Shown here piece after piece: positions 13,960 to 21,797 of a stretch of 21,978 nt of DNA. Each line of letters starts with the position of its first letter. Position 1 is the stretch's first letter. The notes beneath the pieces were generated by a model. The model had not been told where the DNA came from, did not search any database, and saw nothing but the letters and a program-made list of their open reading frames with translations. The position numbers were made by a program, and so were the translations under genes. The stretch covers positions 1 through 21,978 of the forward strand of contig JBHEMT010000061.1 of NCBI GenBank assembly GCA_046262435.1. Direction: 5' to 3'. This DNA is from JBHEMT01 sp046262435. Lineage in GTDB: Bacteria > Chloroflexota > Dormibacteria > Aeolococcales > Aeolococcaceae.

Positions 13960-14526
13960 ATGGCTCAGACCAACACCGTCGCCCGATCGCTGCATGACCT
14001 CGGGCTGGCTGCCTGGTTCGGTGGCTCTCTGATGGGAGTCGTCGGGGTCAACAAGTCGGCTGCCGCGGTCACCTCACCGGCCCAGCGCGCCCGGGTCGCC
14101 AATGCGGCGTGGGCGGCATGGACGCCGGTCAATGCCGGGGCCATTGCCATGCACGGCATCGGCGGCGCCCTGCTCGTCGCCAACAACAAGGGCAGGCTCG
14201 GCGGCCAGAAGGGCGTGGCGGGGTGGACGATCGCCAAGACCGTGCTCACAGCCGGCGCGCTTGCGGCCACCGGCTACTCGCGCATTCTCGGTCAGCGGAT
14301 CATGAATTCCGGCGATGTGCCCGTCGAGGACGGCGTCACCCCCGCGTATGAGACCCCTCCGGAAGTCGCCGCGGCACAGCGCCAGCTCAAGCTGCTGCAG
14401 TACGTCATCCCTGCGCTCACCGGCGGCATCCTGATCTCCAGCGCTCGCATGGGGGAGCAGCAACGGCCCGCCGAGGTGGCCCAGGGGCTGCTCAAGCGGC
14501 TCGTGCCGGACAAGCTGGCCGCCTGA
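13960..14526 (+). CDS. Small four-helix membrane protein of unknown function
   Basis: A 188-residue protein with about four membrane segments: LHDLGLAAWFGGSLMGVVGV, VNAGAIAMHGIGGALLVA, GWTIAKTVLTAGALAATGYS and LQYVIPALTGGILISSA. Its beginning, VARSLHDLGLAAWFGGSLMG, resembles membrane proteins I have seen annotated as hypothetical in many actinobacteria, but I cannot name a characterised family. A soluble stretch (VPVEDGVTPAYETPPEVAAAQRQLK) separates helices three and four, and a short soluble C-terminal tail ends in LLKRLVPDKLAA. The start is certain: AAGGAG (13948-13953) lies six bases before the ATG. It converges on the alcohol dehydrogenase gene across the terminator at 14559-14581. Confidence 0.8.
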   Translation: MAQTNTVARSLHDLGLAAWFGGSLMGVVGVNKSAAAVTSPAQRARVANAAWAAWTPVNAGAIAMHGIGGALLVANNKGRLGGQKGVAGWTIAKTVLTAGALAATGYSRILGQRIMNSGDVPVEDGVTPAYETPPEVAAAQRQLKLLQYVIPALTGGILISSARMGEQQRPAEVAQGLLKRLVPDKLAA

Positions 14527-14558
14527 GGACGGCGAGACACGGATAGCGCCCGGCTCCG

Positions 14559-14581
14559 CCGGCGACCGCCCTGGTCGCCGG
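14559..14581. terminator. Bidirectional terminator between convergent genes
   Basis: CCGGCGACC (14559-14567), loop GCCCT and GGTCGCCGG (14573-14581) make a perfect 9-bp stem. It sits between the stop of the plus-strand membrane protein (14526) and the stop of the minus-strand alcohol dehydrogenase (14589), where a shared terminator is expected. There is no T-run. Confidence 0.7.
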
Positions 14582-14588
14582 TGGCCGG

Positions 14589-15629
14589 TCAGCCGATGTC
14601 GACCAGAACCTTGATCGCTTCGCGCTCACTCATCGCCCGGAAGCCATCGGGAACGGCTGAAAGCGGCACGGTGCGGTCGAGCACTGCGGTGGGGTCGTTC
14701 CTGCCCACCAGCAGCTCCTGGAGCAGCGGCTCGATGTAGGCCCGCGCCGGCGCAATCCCGCCATTGAGGGCGATGTTGTTGAACATCAGCTGCTTGAGGT
14801 TCACCCGCTCCACCTGATGCGGCACGCCGACGAAGCCGATCGTGCCCCCGGGCCGGGCGACGGCGAAGGCCATGTCCATGCTGCTCTGCGAGCCGACTGC
14901 CTCGAGCACCGACTCCGCTCCGCCTTCAGTCGACTCCACGAGGTTGGCGATCACCTCAGGGTCGTGGGAGTCGACCACCTCGGTGGCTCCGAACCCTCGG
15001 GCGATCGCCAGGCGGTCGGGGTGATGTCCCACGGCGACGATCCGCTCGGCACCGAGGCGGACAGCCGCCAGCACGGCGCACAGCCCCACGGCACCATCAC
15101 CGATCACCACGGCGGTCCCGCCCGGCCGCACCCGAGCGCATACCGCCGCATGATGGCCGGTCGGCACCACGTCGGTGAGCAGCGCGGCCCAGCTCAACAG
15201 ATGCGGATCCGCGGCAGCCTCGGCGGGCATGACCACCAGCGTGCCGTCAGCCTGAGGAACGCGTGCCGCCTCCGCCTGGCCCCCCATGCCGCTCGAGGCG
15301 CCGAAGCCACCGCCCTGCACGCAGGACGTCTGCAGGCCGCGCAGGCAGTACTCGCACGTGCCGTCGCTGTAGGCGAAGGGCGTGATCACCGCATCGCCCG
15401 GCTTGAGCGTCCGCACCGAGGCGCCAACCGCCTCGACGACGCCGACGAACTCGTGGCCGGTGCGCCAACCGGGCTCCCAGGTGGTGACTCCCCGGTAGGA
15501 CCACAGGTCGGATCCGCAGATGGTCGCCCGGGTGATGCGTACGATCGCGTCGGTCGGCTCGACAATCGTGGGGTCGGGAACGGTCTCGACCCGAATATCG
15601 CCGGCGGCGTGAAAGACAGAGGCTTGCAT
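14589..15629 (-). CDS. Zinc-dependent alcohol dehydrogenase (MDR family)
   Basis: A 346-residue medium-chain dehydrogenase/reductase. Catalytic zinc ligands are Cys38 (TICGSDLW), His59 and Glu60 (TGHEFVG). The structural zinc lobe TCEYCLRGLQTSC shows only three cysteines (92, 95, 103) instead of the usual four; the first position is replaced, a pattern I recall from one subgroup of this family. The Rossmann motif GDGAVGL in TAVVIGDGAVGLCAVLAAVRLGAERIVAVG binds NAD(P). The C-terminal LKQLMFNNIALNGGIAPARAYIEPLLQELLVGRNDP is typical of this subgroup. The ATG at 15629 matches the family start. No ribosome-binding site precedes it, but a -10-like TAGACT lies just upstream, so the message may be leaderless. 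The long open frame beyond the ATG is antisense to the next gene and not coding. Confidence 0.92.
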   Translation of the reverse strand: MQASVFHAAGDIRVETVPDPTIVEPTDAIVRITRATICGSDLWSYRGVTTWEPGWRTGHEFVGVVEAVGASVRTLKPGDAVITPFAYSDGTCEYCLRGLQTSCVQGGGFGASSGMGGQAEAARVPQADGTLVVMPAEAAADPHLLSWAALLTDVVPTGHHAAVCARVRPGGTAVVIGDGAVGLCAVLAAVRLGAERIVAVGHHPDRLAIARGFGATEVVDSHDPEVIANLVESTEGGAESVLEAVGSQSSMDMAFAVARPGGTIGFVGVPHQVERVNLKQLMFNNIALNGGIAPARAYIEPLLQELLVGRNDPTAVLDRTVPLSAVPDGFRAMSEREAIKVLVDIG

Positions 15630-15636
15630 GCGCTGC

Positions 15637-15664
15637 AGTCTATGGGAGCCGCTCCGGTGGAGCG
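15637..15664 (-). promoter_or_regulatory. Possible leaderless promoter of the alcohol dehydrogenase gene
   Basis: On the minus strand TAGACT (15637-15642) lies seven bases before the ATG at 15629. A start of transcription seven bases after this hexamer would fall at or next to the ATG, and there is no Shine-Dalgarno sequence. Immediately upstream are alternating half-sites GGAGC-C-GCTCC-GGT-GGAGCG, including CGCTCC-GGT-GGAGCG (15650-15664), which could be a repressor site in the spacer/-35 area. No recognisable -35 hexamer is present. Confidence 0.3.
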
Positions 15665-15779
15665 CCAGGTCGATGCCGGCGCCCTCGCCGCCCGCTGATT
15701 CCGTACCCTGAAGCTCGAGCGCGGCGGAACCGCCCGCCACCGCCCACGCTGCCCGAGGGCGTCGCGACGGAGGAGCACT

Positions 15780-16703
15780 GTGGCGAGGATCGCGGTCACC
15801 GGCGGCACCGGCTTCATCGGAATACGGGTCACCCGAGCGCTCCGCGAAGCCGGTCACGACCTGGTGCTCATCTCCCGAGGTGAGCGCCGGAGCCGGCGCA
15901 ACCCGGCGGTCACCCAGGTGCGGGCCAACGTGGTCAGCGGCGAGGGTCTCGAGGCGGCGTTTGCAGGGTGCGATGTCGTGGTCCACCTGGTGGCGATCAT
16001 CCGTGAGCCTCGCGCGCAATTGACCTACCGGCTCGTTCATCGCAACGACACCCAGACCTTCGACTCGGTCAACCGCGGTGGAGCGCAACACGTCGCCGAC
16101 GCCGCGGGCGCGGCCGGGGTGGACCACCTCATCGACATCAGCGCCATCGGGGTGGGCCCCGACCCGGCCTTCCCCTACCTGGCCTCGAAGTGGGGCGCGG
16201 AGCAGGCTGTGCGCGGTAGCGGCGTGCCGTTCACCATCATCCGGCCGAGCCTGGTCTACGGGCCCGGCGACGGCTTCTTCACGGTGCTCACCAAGCTGGT
16301 GCGGTTCAACCCGGTGATCCCGATCGCCGGCGACGGCCGGTCCCTCTTCCAGCCCATCTTCGTCGACGACCTGGCCCGGATCATTACCGCCGCGGTGGAG
16401 CGGGGTCCGCGCAACGCGACCTACGAGGTGGGTGGCCCCGAGCACCTCAGCTACAACGACATCATTCACGCCATCCGTTCGGAGATCGGCGCCCGCTATC
16501 ACGCGGAGGCGCATGTGCCCGTTGCACTGATCCGTCCCGCGGCCATGGCGATGAGCGCGCTGCTGTCACGCCCGCCGGTCACCCCGGGGCAACTCAACTT
16601 ACTGAAGAAGAACAACGTGACCCGGCGCCACGCGGTACTCAACGACTGGGGATTCGAACCCCTTTCCTTCCGCGACAACTGCGCCTACCTGCAGGACTAC
16701 TGA
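15780..16703 (+). CDS. Atypical SDR / NDUFA9-like NAD(P)-binding protein
   Basis: A 307-residue member of the atypical short-chain dehydrogenase group related to the complex I NDUFA9 subunit and nucleoside-diphosphate-sugar epimerases. TGGTGFIG (about 7-14) is the glycine-rich cofactor site. DVVVHLVAII forms the next strand, and YLASKWGAEQAV supplies the Tyr-x3-Lys pair. IIRPSLVYGPGDGFF and LFQPIFVDDLARII are typical of the family. The start is a GTG at 15780 with GGAGGAG four bases upstream. Bacterial members often act as uncharacterised oxidoreductases or sugar-nucleotide modifying enzymes. The gene ends six bases before the patatin gene, so the two are surely co-transcribed. The substrate cannot be read from sequence. 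Confidence 0.9.
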   Translation: MARIAVTGGTGFIGIRVTRALREAGHDLVLISRGERRSRRNPAVTQVRANVVSGEGLEAAFAGCDVVVHLVAIIREPRAQLTYRLVHRNDTQTFDSVNRGGAQHVADAAGAAGVDHLIDISAIGVGPDPAFPYLASKWGAEQAVRGSGVPFTIIRPSLVYGPGDGFFTVLTKLVRFNPVIPIAGDGRSLFQPIFVDDLARIITAAVERGPRNATYEVGGPEHLSYNDIIHAIRSEIGARYHAEAHVPVALIRPAAMAMSALLSRPPVTPGQLNLLKKNNVTRRHAVLNDWGFEPLSFRDNCAYLQDY

Positions 16704-16709
16704 GGGCCC

Positions 16710-17726
16710 GTGCCTGTCAACCAGGACGTGCCGGCTCCTGAGGTCGCTTTTGTGCTCGGTGGTGGCGGTCACCTCGGCGCGCACGAGGTCGGGATGCTCC
16801 GCGCCCTGCTGGAGTACGGCATCAGGCCCGACCTCATCCTCGGGACATCGATCGGCGCCATCAACGGCGCGGTGATTGCCGCCTCGCCGGTGCCGAGCAC
16901 CGTCGATCGCCTTGTCGAGGTGTGGAACGATCTCGAGAAGACCGGCGTGCTCGGAGGCTCCATGCTGCGCCGGATCAGCACCTTGGCGCGGAGCCGCACC
17001 CACGTTTACTCGAGCAACCCGCTGCGCAAGTTGCTCGCCGACGCGCTGCCGGTGGAACGCATCGAAAACCTCGCCGTTCCCTTCCAGTGCGTAGCCGCCA
17101 GCATCGAGCGCGCCGCCGAACACTGGTTCACATCAGGATCGATCGTCGACGCGGTGCTGGCGTCGGCTGCCCTTCCAGGGGTGCTGCCCCCGGCCCATAT
17201 CGATGGGGAGCACTTCCTCGACGGCGGCATTGTCAACAGCATTCCGGTGGGCCGAGCAGTTCAGCTCGGCGCGCGCACCGTGTACGTGCTTCAGGTCGGC
17301 CGGGTGGAGAGCCGCCTGCAACCGCCACGCTGGCCATGGGAGGTGGGCCTGGTCGCCTTCGAGATCGCCCGCCGCCACCGCTACCTCGGCGACATGGCCA
17401 CCGTACCCGCGGGGGTCACCGTCCACGTGCTGCCCACGGGGGTGACCCGGCCACCGCGGTACAACGACTGGTCCCAGTTCCGCTTCGGCGACTTCTCCAA
17501 GGTCGCGCAGCGCATCGACCGCGCCCACACCGCCTCGGTGCAGTACCTGCTCGAGACGCATGGCATAGCGCGTTCGGGTGGTGCACTCGGTGACGCCGCG
17601 AGACAGCGCGGGCCGGTGGATCAGCCCGCGCCCCGGGCGGTTCAGCGCCGCGCTGCCCAAGTCAGCGAGCCCAGGCCGCGAAAGAGCCGGCGGGCCGGTG
17701 GGCCGACCGAGCGACCGGCGCGTTGA
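16710..17726 (+). CDS. Patatin-like phospholipase
   Basis: A 338-residue lipid acyl hydrolase with the Ser-Asp dyad of patatin enzymes. The oxyanion-hole stretch is VLGGGGHLGAHEVGMLRALLE (the usual Arg of GGGxRG is Leu). The nucleophile is Ser47 in LGTSIGAING and the dyad Asp171 is in FLDGGIVNSIPV. After about residue 285 comes an Arg/Pro/Ala-rich tail that looks disordered and basic. The start is a GTG at 16710, six bases after the preceding stop, with GAGGG just upstream. No signal peptide is visible, so a cytoplasmic or membrane-peripheral enzyme is likely. With the following acyltransferase it suggests deacylation-reacylation of membrane lipids, an inference from gene order. Confidence 0.93.
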   Translation: MPVNQDVPAPEVAFVLGGGGHLGAHEVGMLRALLEYGIRPDLILGTSIGAINGAVIAASPVPSTVDRLVEVWNDLEKTGVLGGSMLRRISTLARSRTHVYSSNPLRKLLADALPVERIENLAVPFQCVAASIERAAEHWFTSGSIVDAVLASAALPGVLPPAHIDGEHFLDGGIVNSIPVGRAVQLGARTVYVLQVGRVESRLQPPRWPWEVGLVAFEIARRHRYLGDMATVPAGVTVHVLPTGVTRPPRYNDWSQFRFGDFSKVAQRIDRAHTASVQYLLETHGIARSGGALGDAARQRGPVDQPAPRAVQRRAAQVSEPRPRKSRRAGGPTERPAR

Positions 17727-17748
17727 ACCGGTCCGGACACCCGGCGCC

Positions 17749-18825
17749 GTGATCCCCAAAGCAGTTCGCCACCTGATCGTTGCCCCCCTGTTCGTCGCAT
17801 TCGTAGCCGTGGCGGTCGCCCTCACCCCGTTGCTCGTGGTGGTCACTGGCCTGTGGTCCCTCGTGCTTCGTGACCGGCGCTGGCGTCCGGTGCGCGCGCT
17901 CCTCTTCACCCTCGCCTACGGTGTTCACGACGTGGCCGCGGTGATGGTGGGCCTGGGGCTCTGGCTGCGTCTGGGCGGCCGCGGGGCCATGGCCGGGGAG
18001 GCGATGCAGACCCGTCACTACGCACTCGCCACCTGGCTCCTGGGACGCGCAAGCACTGCAGCGGACCGTCTGCTCGCGTTGCGCGTCGAGGTCAAGGGCG
18101 ACGCTGATGCCGTGGACGCGGTCGAGGCTCTCGACCAGCCCCTGATTGTGCTCAGCCGCCACGCCGGTCCGGGCGACTCCTTTCTCATCGTGCGCGAGCT
18201 GCTCAGCCACGGACGGCGGCCGCGCATCGTCCTCCGCGCCGCGCTGCAGCTCGATCCCGGCCTCGACATCCTCGGCAACCGCCTCCCCTTCTGCTGGGTG
18301 ACTCGGCGCGGCGGCGACAGCGAGGCCATCTGTCTGCGGATTGCTGAGATCACCGCGGGGATGGATGGGCGCGGAGCGCTGCTGCTTTTTCCCGAGGGCG
18401 GCAACGTGACCCCCGCGCGGCGACGGGGCTCCATCCGCCACCTTCTCCGCGCCGGGGCGCGGCGGCTGGCGCGGCGAGCGGCGGACCTCGACCACCTGAC
18501 CGCGCCGCGCCCCGCCGGAACACTGGCCGCGCTCCGTGCCGGCGGCACCGCTGACGTGATCTTTGTGGCGCACTCGGGCCTCGCCGGGATGCAGGCGTCG
18601 CTCTGGCGACGGGTACCCGTCGACCGAGTGCTGCGTCTCCAACTGTTCCTGGTGCGCGCCGGCGACATTCCCCGCGAGGAGGACGCACGGGTGGAGTGGC
18701 TCTTTGACTGGTGGGCCCGGCTCGACGCCTGGGTGGATTACGACGCCATCGCCCACACCACCTCCCCGCGGCCAGTGCCGGCGCCGGTGCGGGGCGATGC
18801 TGATCGCCTGGAGCCAACTCGATAG
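17749..18825 (+). CDS. PlsC-like 1-acylglycerol-phosphate acyltransferase family protein
   Basis: A 358-residue membrane-associated acyltransferase. Two hydrophobic segments near the N-terminus (about 8-40 and 50-75) anchor it. The catalytic H-x4-D motif is His138 to Asp143 in LSRHAGPGDSFL, and the glycerophosphate-binding FPEGG is at 214-218 (LLLFPEGGNVTP). Residues 160-190 (VLRAALQLDPGLDILGNRLPFCWVTRRGGD) fit the stretch between those motifs. The C-terminal part resembles large actinobacterial members rather than the ~240-residue PlsC core. The GTG at 17749, 22 bases after the patatin stop, is the only plausible start close to the first helix; the open frame upstream overlaps the patatin gene and is not coding. 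It would acylate a lysophospholipid or a related lipid at the inner membrane. Confidence 0.88.
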   Translation: MIPKAVRHLIVAPLFVAFVAVAVALTPLLVVVTGLWSLVLRDRRWRPVRALLFTLAYGVHDVAAVMVGLGLWLRLGGRGAMAGEAMQTRHYALATWLLGRASTAADRLLALRVEVKGDADAVDAVEALDQPLIVLSRHAGPGDSFLIVRELLSHGRRPRIVLRAALQLDPGLDILGNRLPFCWVTRRGGDSEAICLRIAEITAGMDGRGALLLFPEGGNVTPARRRGSIRHLLRAGARRLARRAADLDHLTAPRPAGTLAALRAGGTADVIFVAHSGLAGMQASLWRRVPVDRVLRLQLFLVRAGDIPREEDARVEWLFDWWARLDAWVDYDAIAHTTSPRPVPAPVRGDADRLEPTR

Positions 18826-18834
18826 CCACGCGAG

Positions 18835-18876
18835 CCGGGTAGCCGCCTCGACACCGACCACGGGCCGGCTAGCCGG
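18835..18876. terminator. Possible terminator between convergent genes
   Basis: CCGGGTAGCCG (18835-18845) and CGGCTAGCCGG (18866-18876) are inverted repeats with one mismatch in 11 and a 20-base loop. The right part also contains the perfect palindrome CCGGCTAGCCGG (18865-18876). It lies between the acyltransferase stop (18825) and overlaps the stop of the Lrp gene (18869-18871). A shared terminator is plausible but not strong. Confidence 0.35.
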
Positions 18877-19387
18877 GCAGGACAAATGGTCGGTGGACCA
18901 CCTCTTCAAGGACGAACACAGTCTCGGTGTTGTGCACCCCCTCGATGGCCTGCAGTCGTTCGAGGAGCACGTCGCGGAGTGTCTCGACGTCGGACACACG
19001 CACCAGCAGGACCGCGTCGTGCTCGCCCGTGGTCAGGCCTGCCCACTCGATCTCGGCCATTGATGCCAGGCTGTCGCGGAGCACTCGCCAGGCCGGCTGC
19101 TTGCAGGAGAGCTGCACCAGTGCGGTGATGCCCACTCCGACGCTGGTGGGGTCGACCCGAACCGAGGCGCCGGTGAGCACTCCAGCGGCTCGCAGGCGTT
19201 CCAGCCGCGCATAGGCACCCGCCCGGGAGACGCCGACGCGCTCCGCCAGGGCGGCCGTGGAGAGGCGGCCGTCGTCGCGCAGTGCCACCAGGATGGCCCG
19301 GTCGACGGCGTCCAGCGCGCGGGGGGCCGGCCGTCCTGGGGGCTTGCTGCCCGGTGGATCGGCGGGGGGTGTTCTGTCCACGGCCAC
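18869..19387 (-). CDS. Lrp/AsnC family transcriptional regulator
   Basis: A 172-residue DNA-binding regulator. After a Pro-rich N-terminal extension (about 24 residues) comes the AsnC-type helix-turn-helix LDAVDRAILVALRDDGRLSTAALAERVGVSRAGAYARLERLRAAGVLTG (about 25-75). The ligand-sensing RAM domain (about 88-165) follows, with the typical WAGLTTGEHDAVLLVRVSDVETLRDVLLERLQAIEGVHNTETVFVLEE. These proteins assemble as octamers of dimers and usually sense an amino acid. The GTG at 19387 has GGAG six bases upstream. It is transcribed away from hppD-hmgA, the standard arrangement for a local regulator, so aromatic amino acids or their degradation products are likely ligands. A palindrome at 19400-19410 overlaps its probable -10 hexamer, which suggests autoregulation. 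Confidence 0.93.
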   Translation of the reverse strand: MAVDRTPPADPPGSKPPGRPAPRALDAVDRAILVALRDDGRLSTAALAERVGVSRAGAYARLERLRAAGVLTGASVRVDPTSVGVGITALVQLSCKQPAWRVLRDSLASMAEIEWAGLTTGEHDAVLLVRVSDVETLRDVLLERLQAIEGVHNTETVFVLEEVVHRPFVLPG

Positions 19388-19399
19388 AGGCTACTCCGC

Positions 19400-19410
19400 G
19401 ACATTATGTC
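19400..19410. promoter_or_regulatory. Putative operator for the Lrp/AsnC regulator
   Basis: GACAT-T-ATGTC is an 11-bp perfect palindrome in the 91-base gap between the regulator gene (minus) and hppD (plus). On the minus strand it contains CATAAT (19402-19407), a good -10 hexamer 15 bases before the regulator's GTG. A bound dimer would therefore shut off its own promoter. Lrp-type sites are typically short AT-centred palindromes like this. The assignment is an inference from position and symmetry. Confidence 0.5.
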
Positions 19411-19478
19411 CAGCCGAGGCTGTCGTGCGGCCAGGCGGTATTCTGGGCGGGCCGCCCGCGCCACTTCTGGAGCACTCC

Positions 19479-20591
19479 GTGTCCGAAACCCTGGCTCCGC
19501 CCGCTGAGGTCGGCGCCCCGCAGTTGAACGGGACCGACCACGTCGAGCTCTACGTCGGCAACGCGCGCCAGGCGGCGTATCACTACCGGCAGGCATTCGG
19601 CTTCGACGTCGTCGCGTACGCGGGCCCGGAGACGGGACAGCGAGACCGCGCCTCCTACGTTCTCGAGCAGGGCCGGGTACGCCTGGTGCTGACCGCGCCG
19701 CTGGGCCCCGAGGGGGCCATCGCCGAACACGTCGCCCGGCACGGCGACGGGGTGCGATCCATCGCGCTTGGGGTGGACGATGCCGCCGCCGCCTTTGCGG
19801 CCGCAACGGCGCGCGGTGCCCGCGCGGTCGACGAGCCGCACACCATCGAGGACGGCAACGGCGCAGTCCGGCTCTCGTCGGTGGCCACATTCGGTGACAC
19901 GATTCACACGTTCGTGGAGCGTGACGAGTACGCCGGGGTGTTCCTCCCCGGCTACCGCGAGGACCGCCGGGGAGGCGGAGGGGTCGGGCTGCGCCACATC
20001 GATCACACCGTGGGCAACGTCGAGACCGGAGGGATGGACGGCTGGGTCGGCTTCTACTCGGAGGTGTTCGGCTTCAACGTCTTCCAGGAGTTCGACGAGA
20101 ACGACATTGCCACCCAGTACAGCGCGCTGCGGTCGAAGGTGACCCGTGACCCGCGCACCATGGTCACCTTCCCGATCAACGAACCGGCCGTCGGGCTCAA
20201 GCAGTCGCAGATCCAGGAGTACCTCGACTACTACCGCGGTTCGGGGGTACAGCACATCGCCATCCACACCGACGACATCGTGCGCACCGTCGACGAGATG
20301 AAGCAGCGCGGCGTCGAGTTCCTGTCGACTCCCCCGTCCTACTACGACGCCCTTGGTGAGCGCGCTGCCGGGATCGACGAGGATCTGGACCGGCTGCGTC
20401 ACCTCAACATCCTTCTCGATCGCGACGACGACGGCTATCTGCTGCAGATCTTCACCCGCCCGGTCGGCGATCGGCCCACACTCTTCTTCGAGGTGATCCA
20501 GCGCAAGGGATGCCGGGGCTTCGGCAAGGGCAACTTCCAGGCTCTGTTCGAGGCGATCGAGCGCGAGCAGGCCGCGCGCGGCAACCTCTAG
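19479..20591 (+). CDS. hppD: 4-hydroxyphenylpyruvate dioxygenase
   Basis: A 370-residue non-haem iron(II) enzyme that converts 4-hydroxyphenylpyruvate and oxygen to homogentisate and carbon dioxide, the second step of tyrosine degradation. Two vicinal-oxygen-chelate domains are present (about 16-150 and 168-340). Iron ligands are His176 (HIDHTVGNV), His259 (GVQHIAIHTDDI) and Glu338 (FFEVIQRKG). The C-terminal RKGCRGFGKGNFQALFEAIE is the conserved gating helix region that separates true HPPD from related hydroxymandelate synthases by overall similarity. The GTG at 19479 has TGGAG six bases upstream. The gene is followed by hmgA after 11 bases. A plant-type N-terminal extension is absent; the length is usual for bacteria. 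Confidence 0.95.
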   Translation: MSETLAPPAEVGAPQLNGTDHVELYVGNARQAAYHYRQAFGFDVVAYAGPETGQRDRASYVLEQGRVRLVLTAPLGPEGAIAEHVARHGDGVRSIALGVDDAAAAFAAATARGARAVDEPHTIEDGNGAVRLSSVATFGDTIHTFVERDEYAGVFLPGYREDRRGGGGVGLRHIDHTVGNVETGGMDGWVGFYSEVFGFNVFQEFDENDIATQYSALRSKVTRDPRTMVTFPINEPAVGLKQSQIQEYLDYYRGSGVQHIAIHTDDIVRTVDEMKQRGVEFLSTPPSYYDALGERAAGIDEDLDRLRHLNILLDRDDDGYLLQIFTRPVGDRPTLFFEVIQRKGCRGFGKGNFQALFEAIEREQAARGNL

Positions 20592-20602
20592 GAGCCGCAG
20601 CC

Positions 20603-21787
20603 ATGCGCCGCTACCTCAGCCTCGGCGAGCTGCCCCGCAAGCGGCACATGAAGTATCAGCTCGAGGGCCGCACCATCTACGAGGAACTCTTCGGCCGCAC
20701 CGGGTTCAGCGGGCCGTCATCTCTCCTCTACCACCGCAACCTTCCGGAGGGTGCGGCCCAGGTGCTCCCCGGTCCCGAGGACGAGGGGAAACCCGACGAC
20801 CACCCCGTGCACGACCACGCCCACCTCAGGGGCTTCGAGCTCGCCGCCCACGGGGATGTCGTCGACGGCCGCCGCTGGCTGCTGGTCAACGAGGACGTGC
20901 GCATCGGGCTGGCGGTACCCGAGCGCCAGCAGCAGATTGTCTACGTCAACGGCTCCGCCGACGAGGTGCTCTACATCCACCGCGGAGCGGGCAGCCTGCT
21001 CTCACAGTTCGGCCGCGTCCCGGTTCGCCAGGGTGACTACGTGGTGATTCCGCGGGGAACCTTTCACCGGCTCAGCCTCGAGGACCCCGGCGCCAGTCGC
21101 ATTCTGGTCATCGAATGCGCGGGGCCGGTCGACTCGCCCGACCGCTACCGCGCCCCCAATGGCCAACTCACCGAGATCGCGCCGTACAGCGAGCGCGACT
21201 TCAGGATTCCCGAGGAGCTGGTCGAGGAGCGCGGGCCGACGGAGGTGTGGCTGAAGCGCCGCGGCCGGGTCACCCGCTACTGCCTCGACCATTCACCCTT
21301 CGACGTGGTCGGCTGGGACGGCAGCGTGTATCCGGTTGCCTTCTCGATCCACGACTTCGAACCCCGGGCCGGCCGCTTCCATGTCCCGCCACCGATCCAT
21401 CAGACCTTCCAGGCTCACAACCTGGTGATCTGCTCCTTCGTCCCCCGCAAGGTCGACTGGGATCCGGAGGCGAACTTCCTCCCCTACCACCACAGCAACC
21501 TCGACTCGGACGAGGTCCTCTACTACTGCGGCGGCGAGTATCAGGCGCGCCGCGGCATCCAGGAGGGGTCGTTCACCCTCCACGTCGGTGGCGTGCCCCA
21601 CGGGCCCCAGCCCGGCGCCCAGGAGGCGTCCTACGCACGCGGCCGGGAGACTGACGAGATGGCGGTGATGATCGACACCTTCAGGCCACTGCACCGCACG
21701 GCGGTCGCCCAGCAGATCAGCGACCCGGACTACCCCTACAGCTGGCACACCGGCGACCGGGGGCGTGGACCCGACACGATCGAGTAG
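20603..21787 (+). CDS. hmgA: Homogentisate 1,2-dioxygenase
   Basis: A 394-residue cupin-fold iron(II) enzyme that opens the ring of homogentisate to maleylacetoacetate. The N-terminus PRKRHMKYQL, the central cupin with ADEVLYIHRGAG and DYVVIPRGTFHRL, and the C-terminal PYHHSNLDSDEVLYYCGGEY with LHVGGVPHGPQPG are all characteristic. The iron ligands are probably His296 or His297, Glu304 and His333, by comparison with the human enzyme's His-Glu-His set. It is slightly shorter than the ~430-residue proteobacterial enzymes, as in the actinobacterial type. The ATG at 20603 has GGAG eight bases upstream. It forms a two-gene operon with hppD. The next enzymes of the pathway (maleylacetoacetate isomerase, fumarylacetoacetase) do not follow; a hairpin and an opposing gene come next. 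Confidence 0.94.
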   Translation: MRRYLSLGELPRKRHMKYQLEGRTIYEELFGRTGFSGPSSLLYHRNLPEGAAQVLPGPEDEGKPDDHPVHDHAHLRGFELAAHGDVVDGRRWLLVNEDVRIGLAVPERQQQIVYVNGSADEVLYIHRGAGSLLSQFGRVPVRQGDYVVIPRGTFHRLSLEDPGASRILVIECAGPVDSPDRYRAPNGQLTEIAPYSERDFRIPEELVEERGPTEVWLKRRGRVTRYCLDHSPFDVVGWDGSVYPVAFSIHDFEPRAGRFHVPPPIHQTFQAHNLVICSFVPRKVDWDPEANFLPYHHSNLDSDEVLYYCGGEYQARRGIQEGSFTLHVGGVPHGPQPGAQEASYARGRETDEMAVMIDTFRPLHRTAVAQQISDPDYPYSWHTGDRGRGPDTIE

Positions 21788-21797
21788 GCGGCAGCCC

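Noticed and set aside
15630..16514. N-terminal extension of the alcohol dehydrogenase frame on the minus strand
   Set aside because: It is antisense to the well-supported SDR gene, and the dehydrogenase family starts at the ATG at 15629.
16729..16800. Loss of the patatin oxyanion-hole Arg as a sign of inactivity
   Set aside because: GGGGxLGAxEVGML variants are, as far as I recall, common in actinobacterial patatin-like proteins, and the Ser-Asp dyad is intact.
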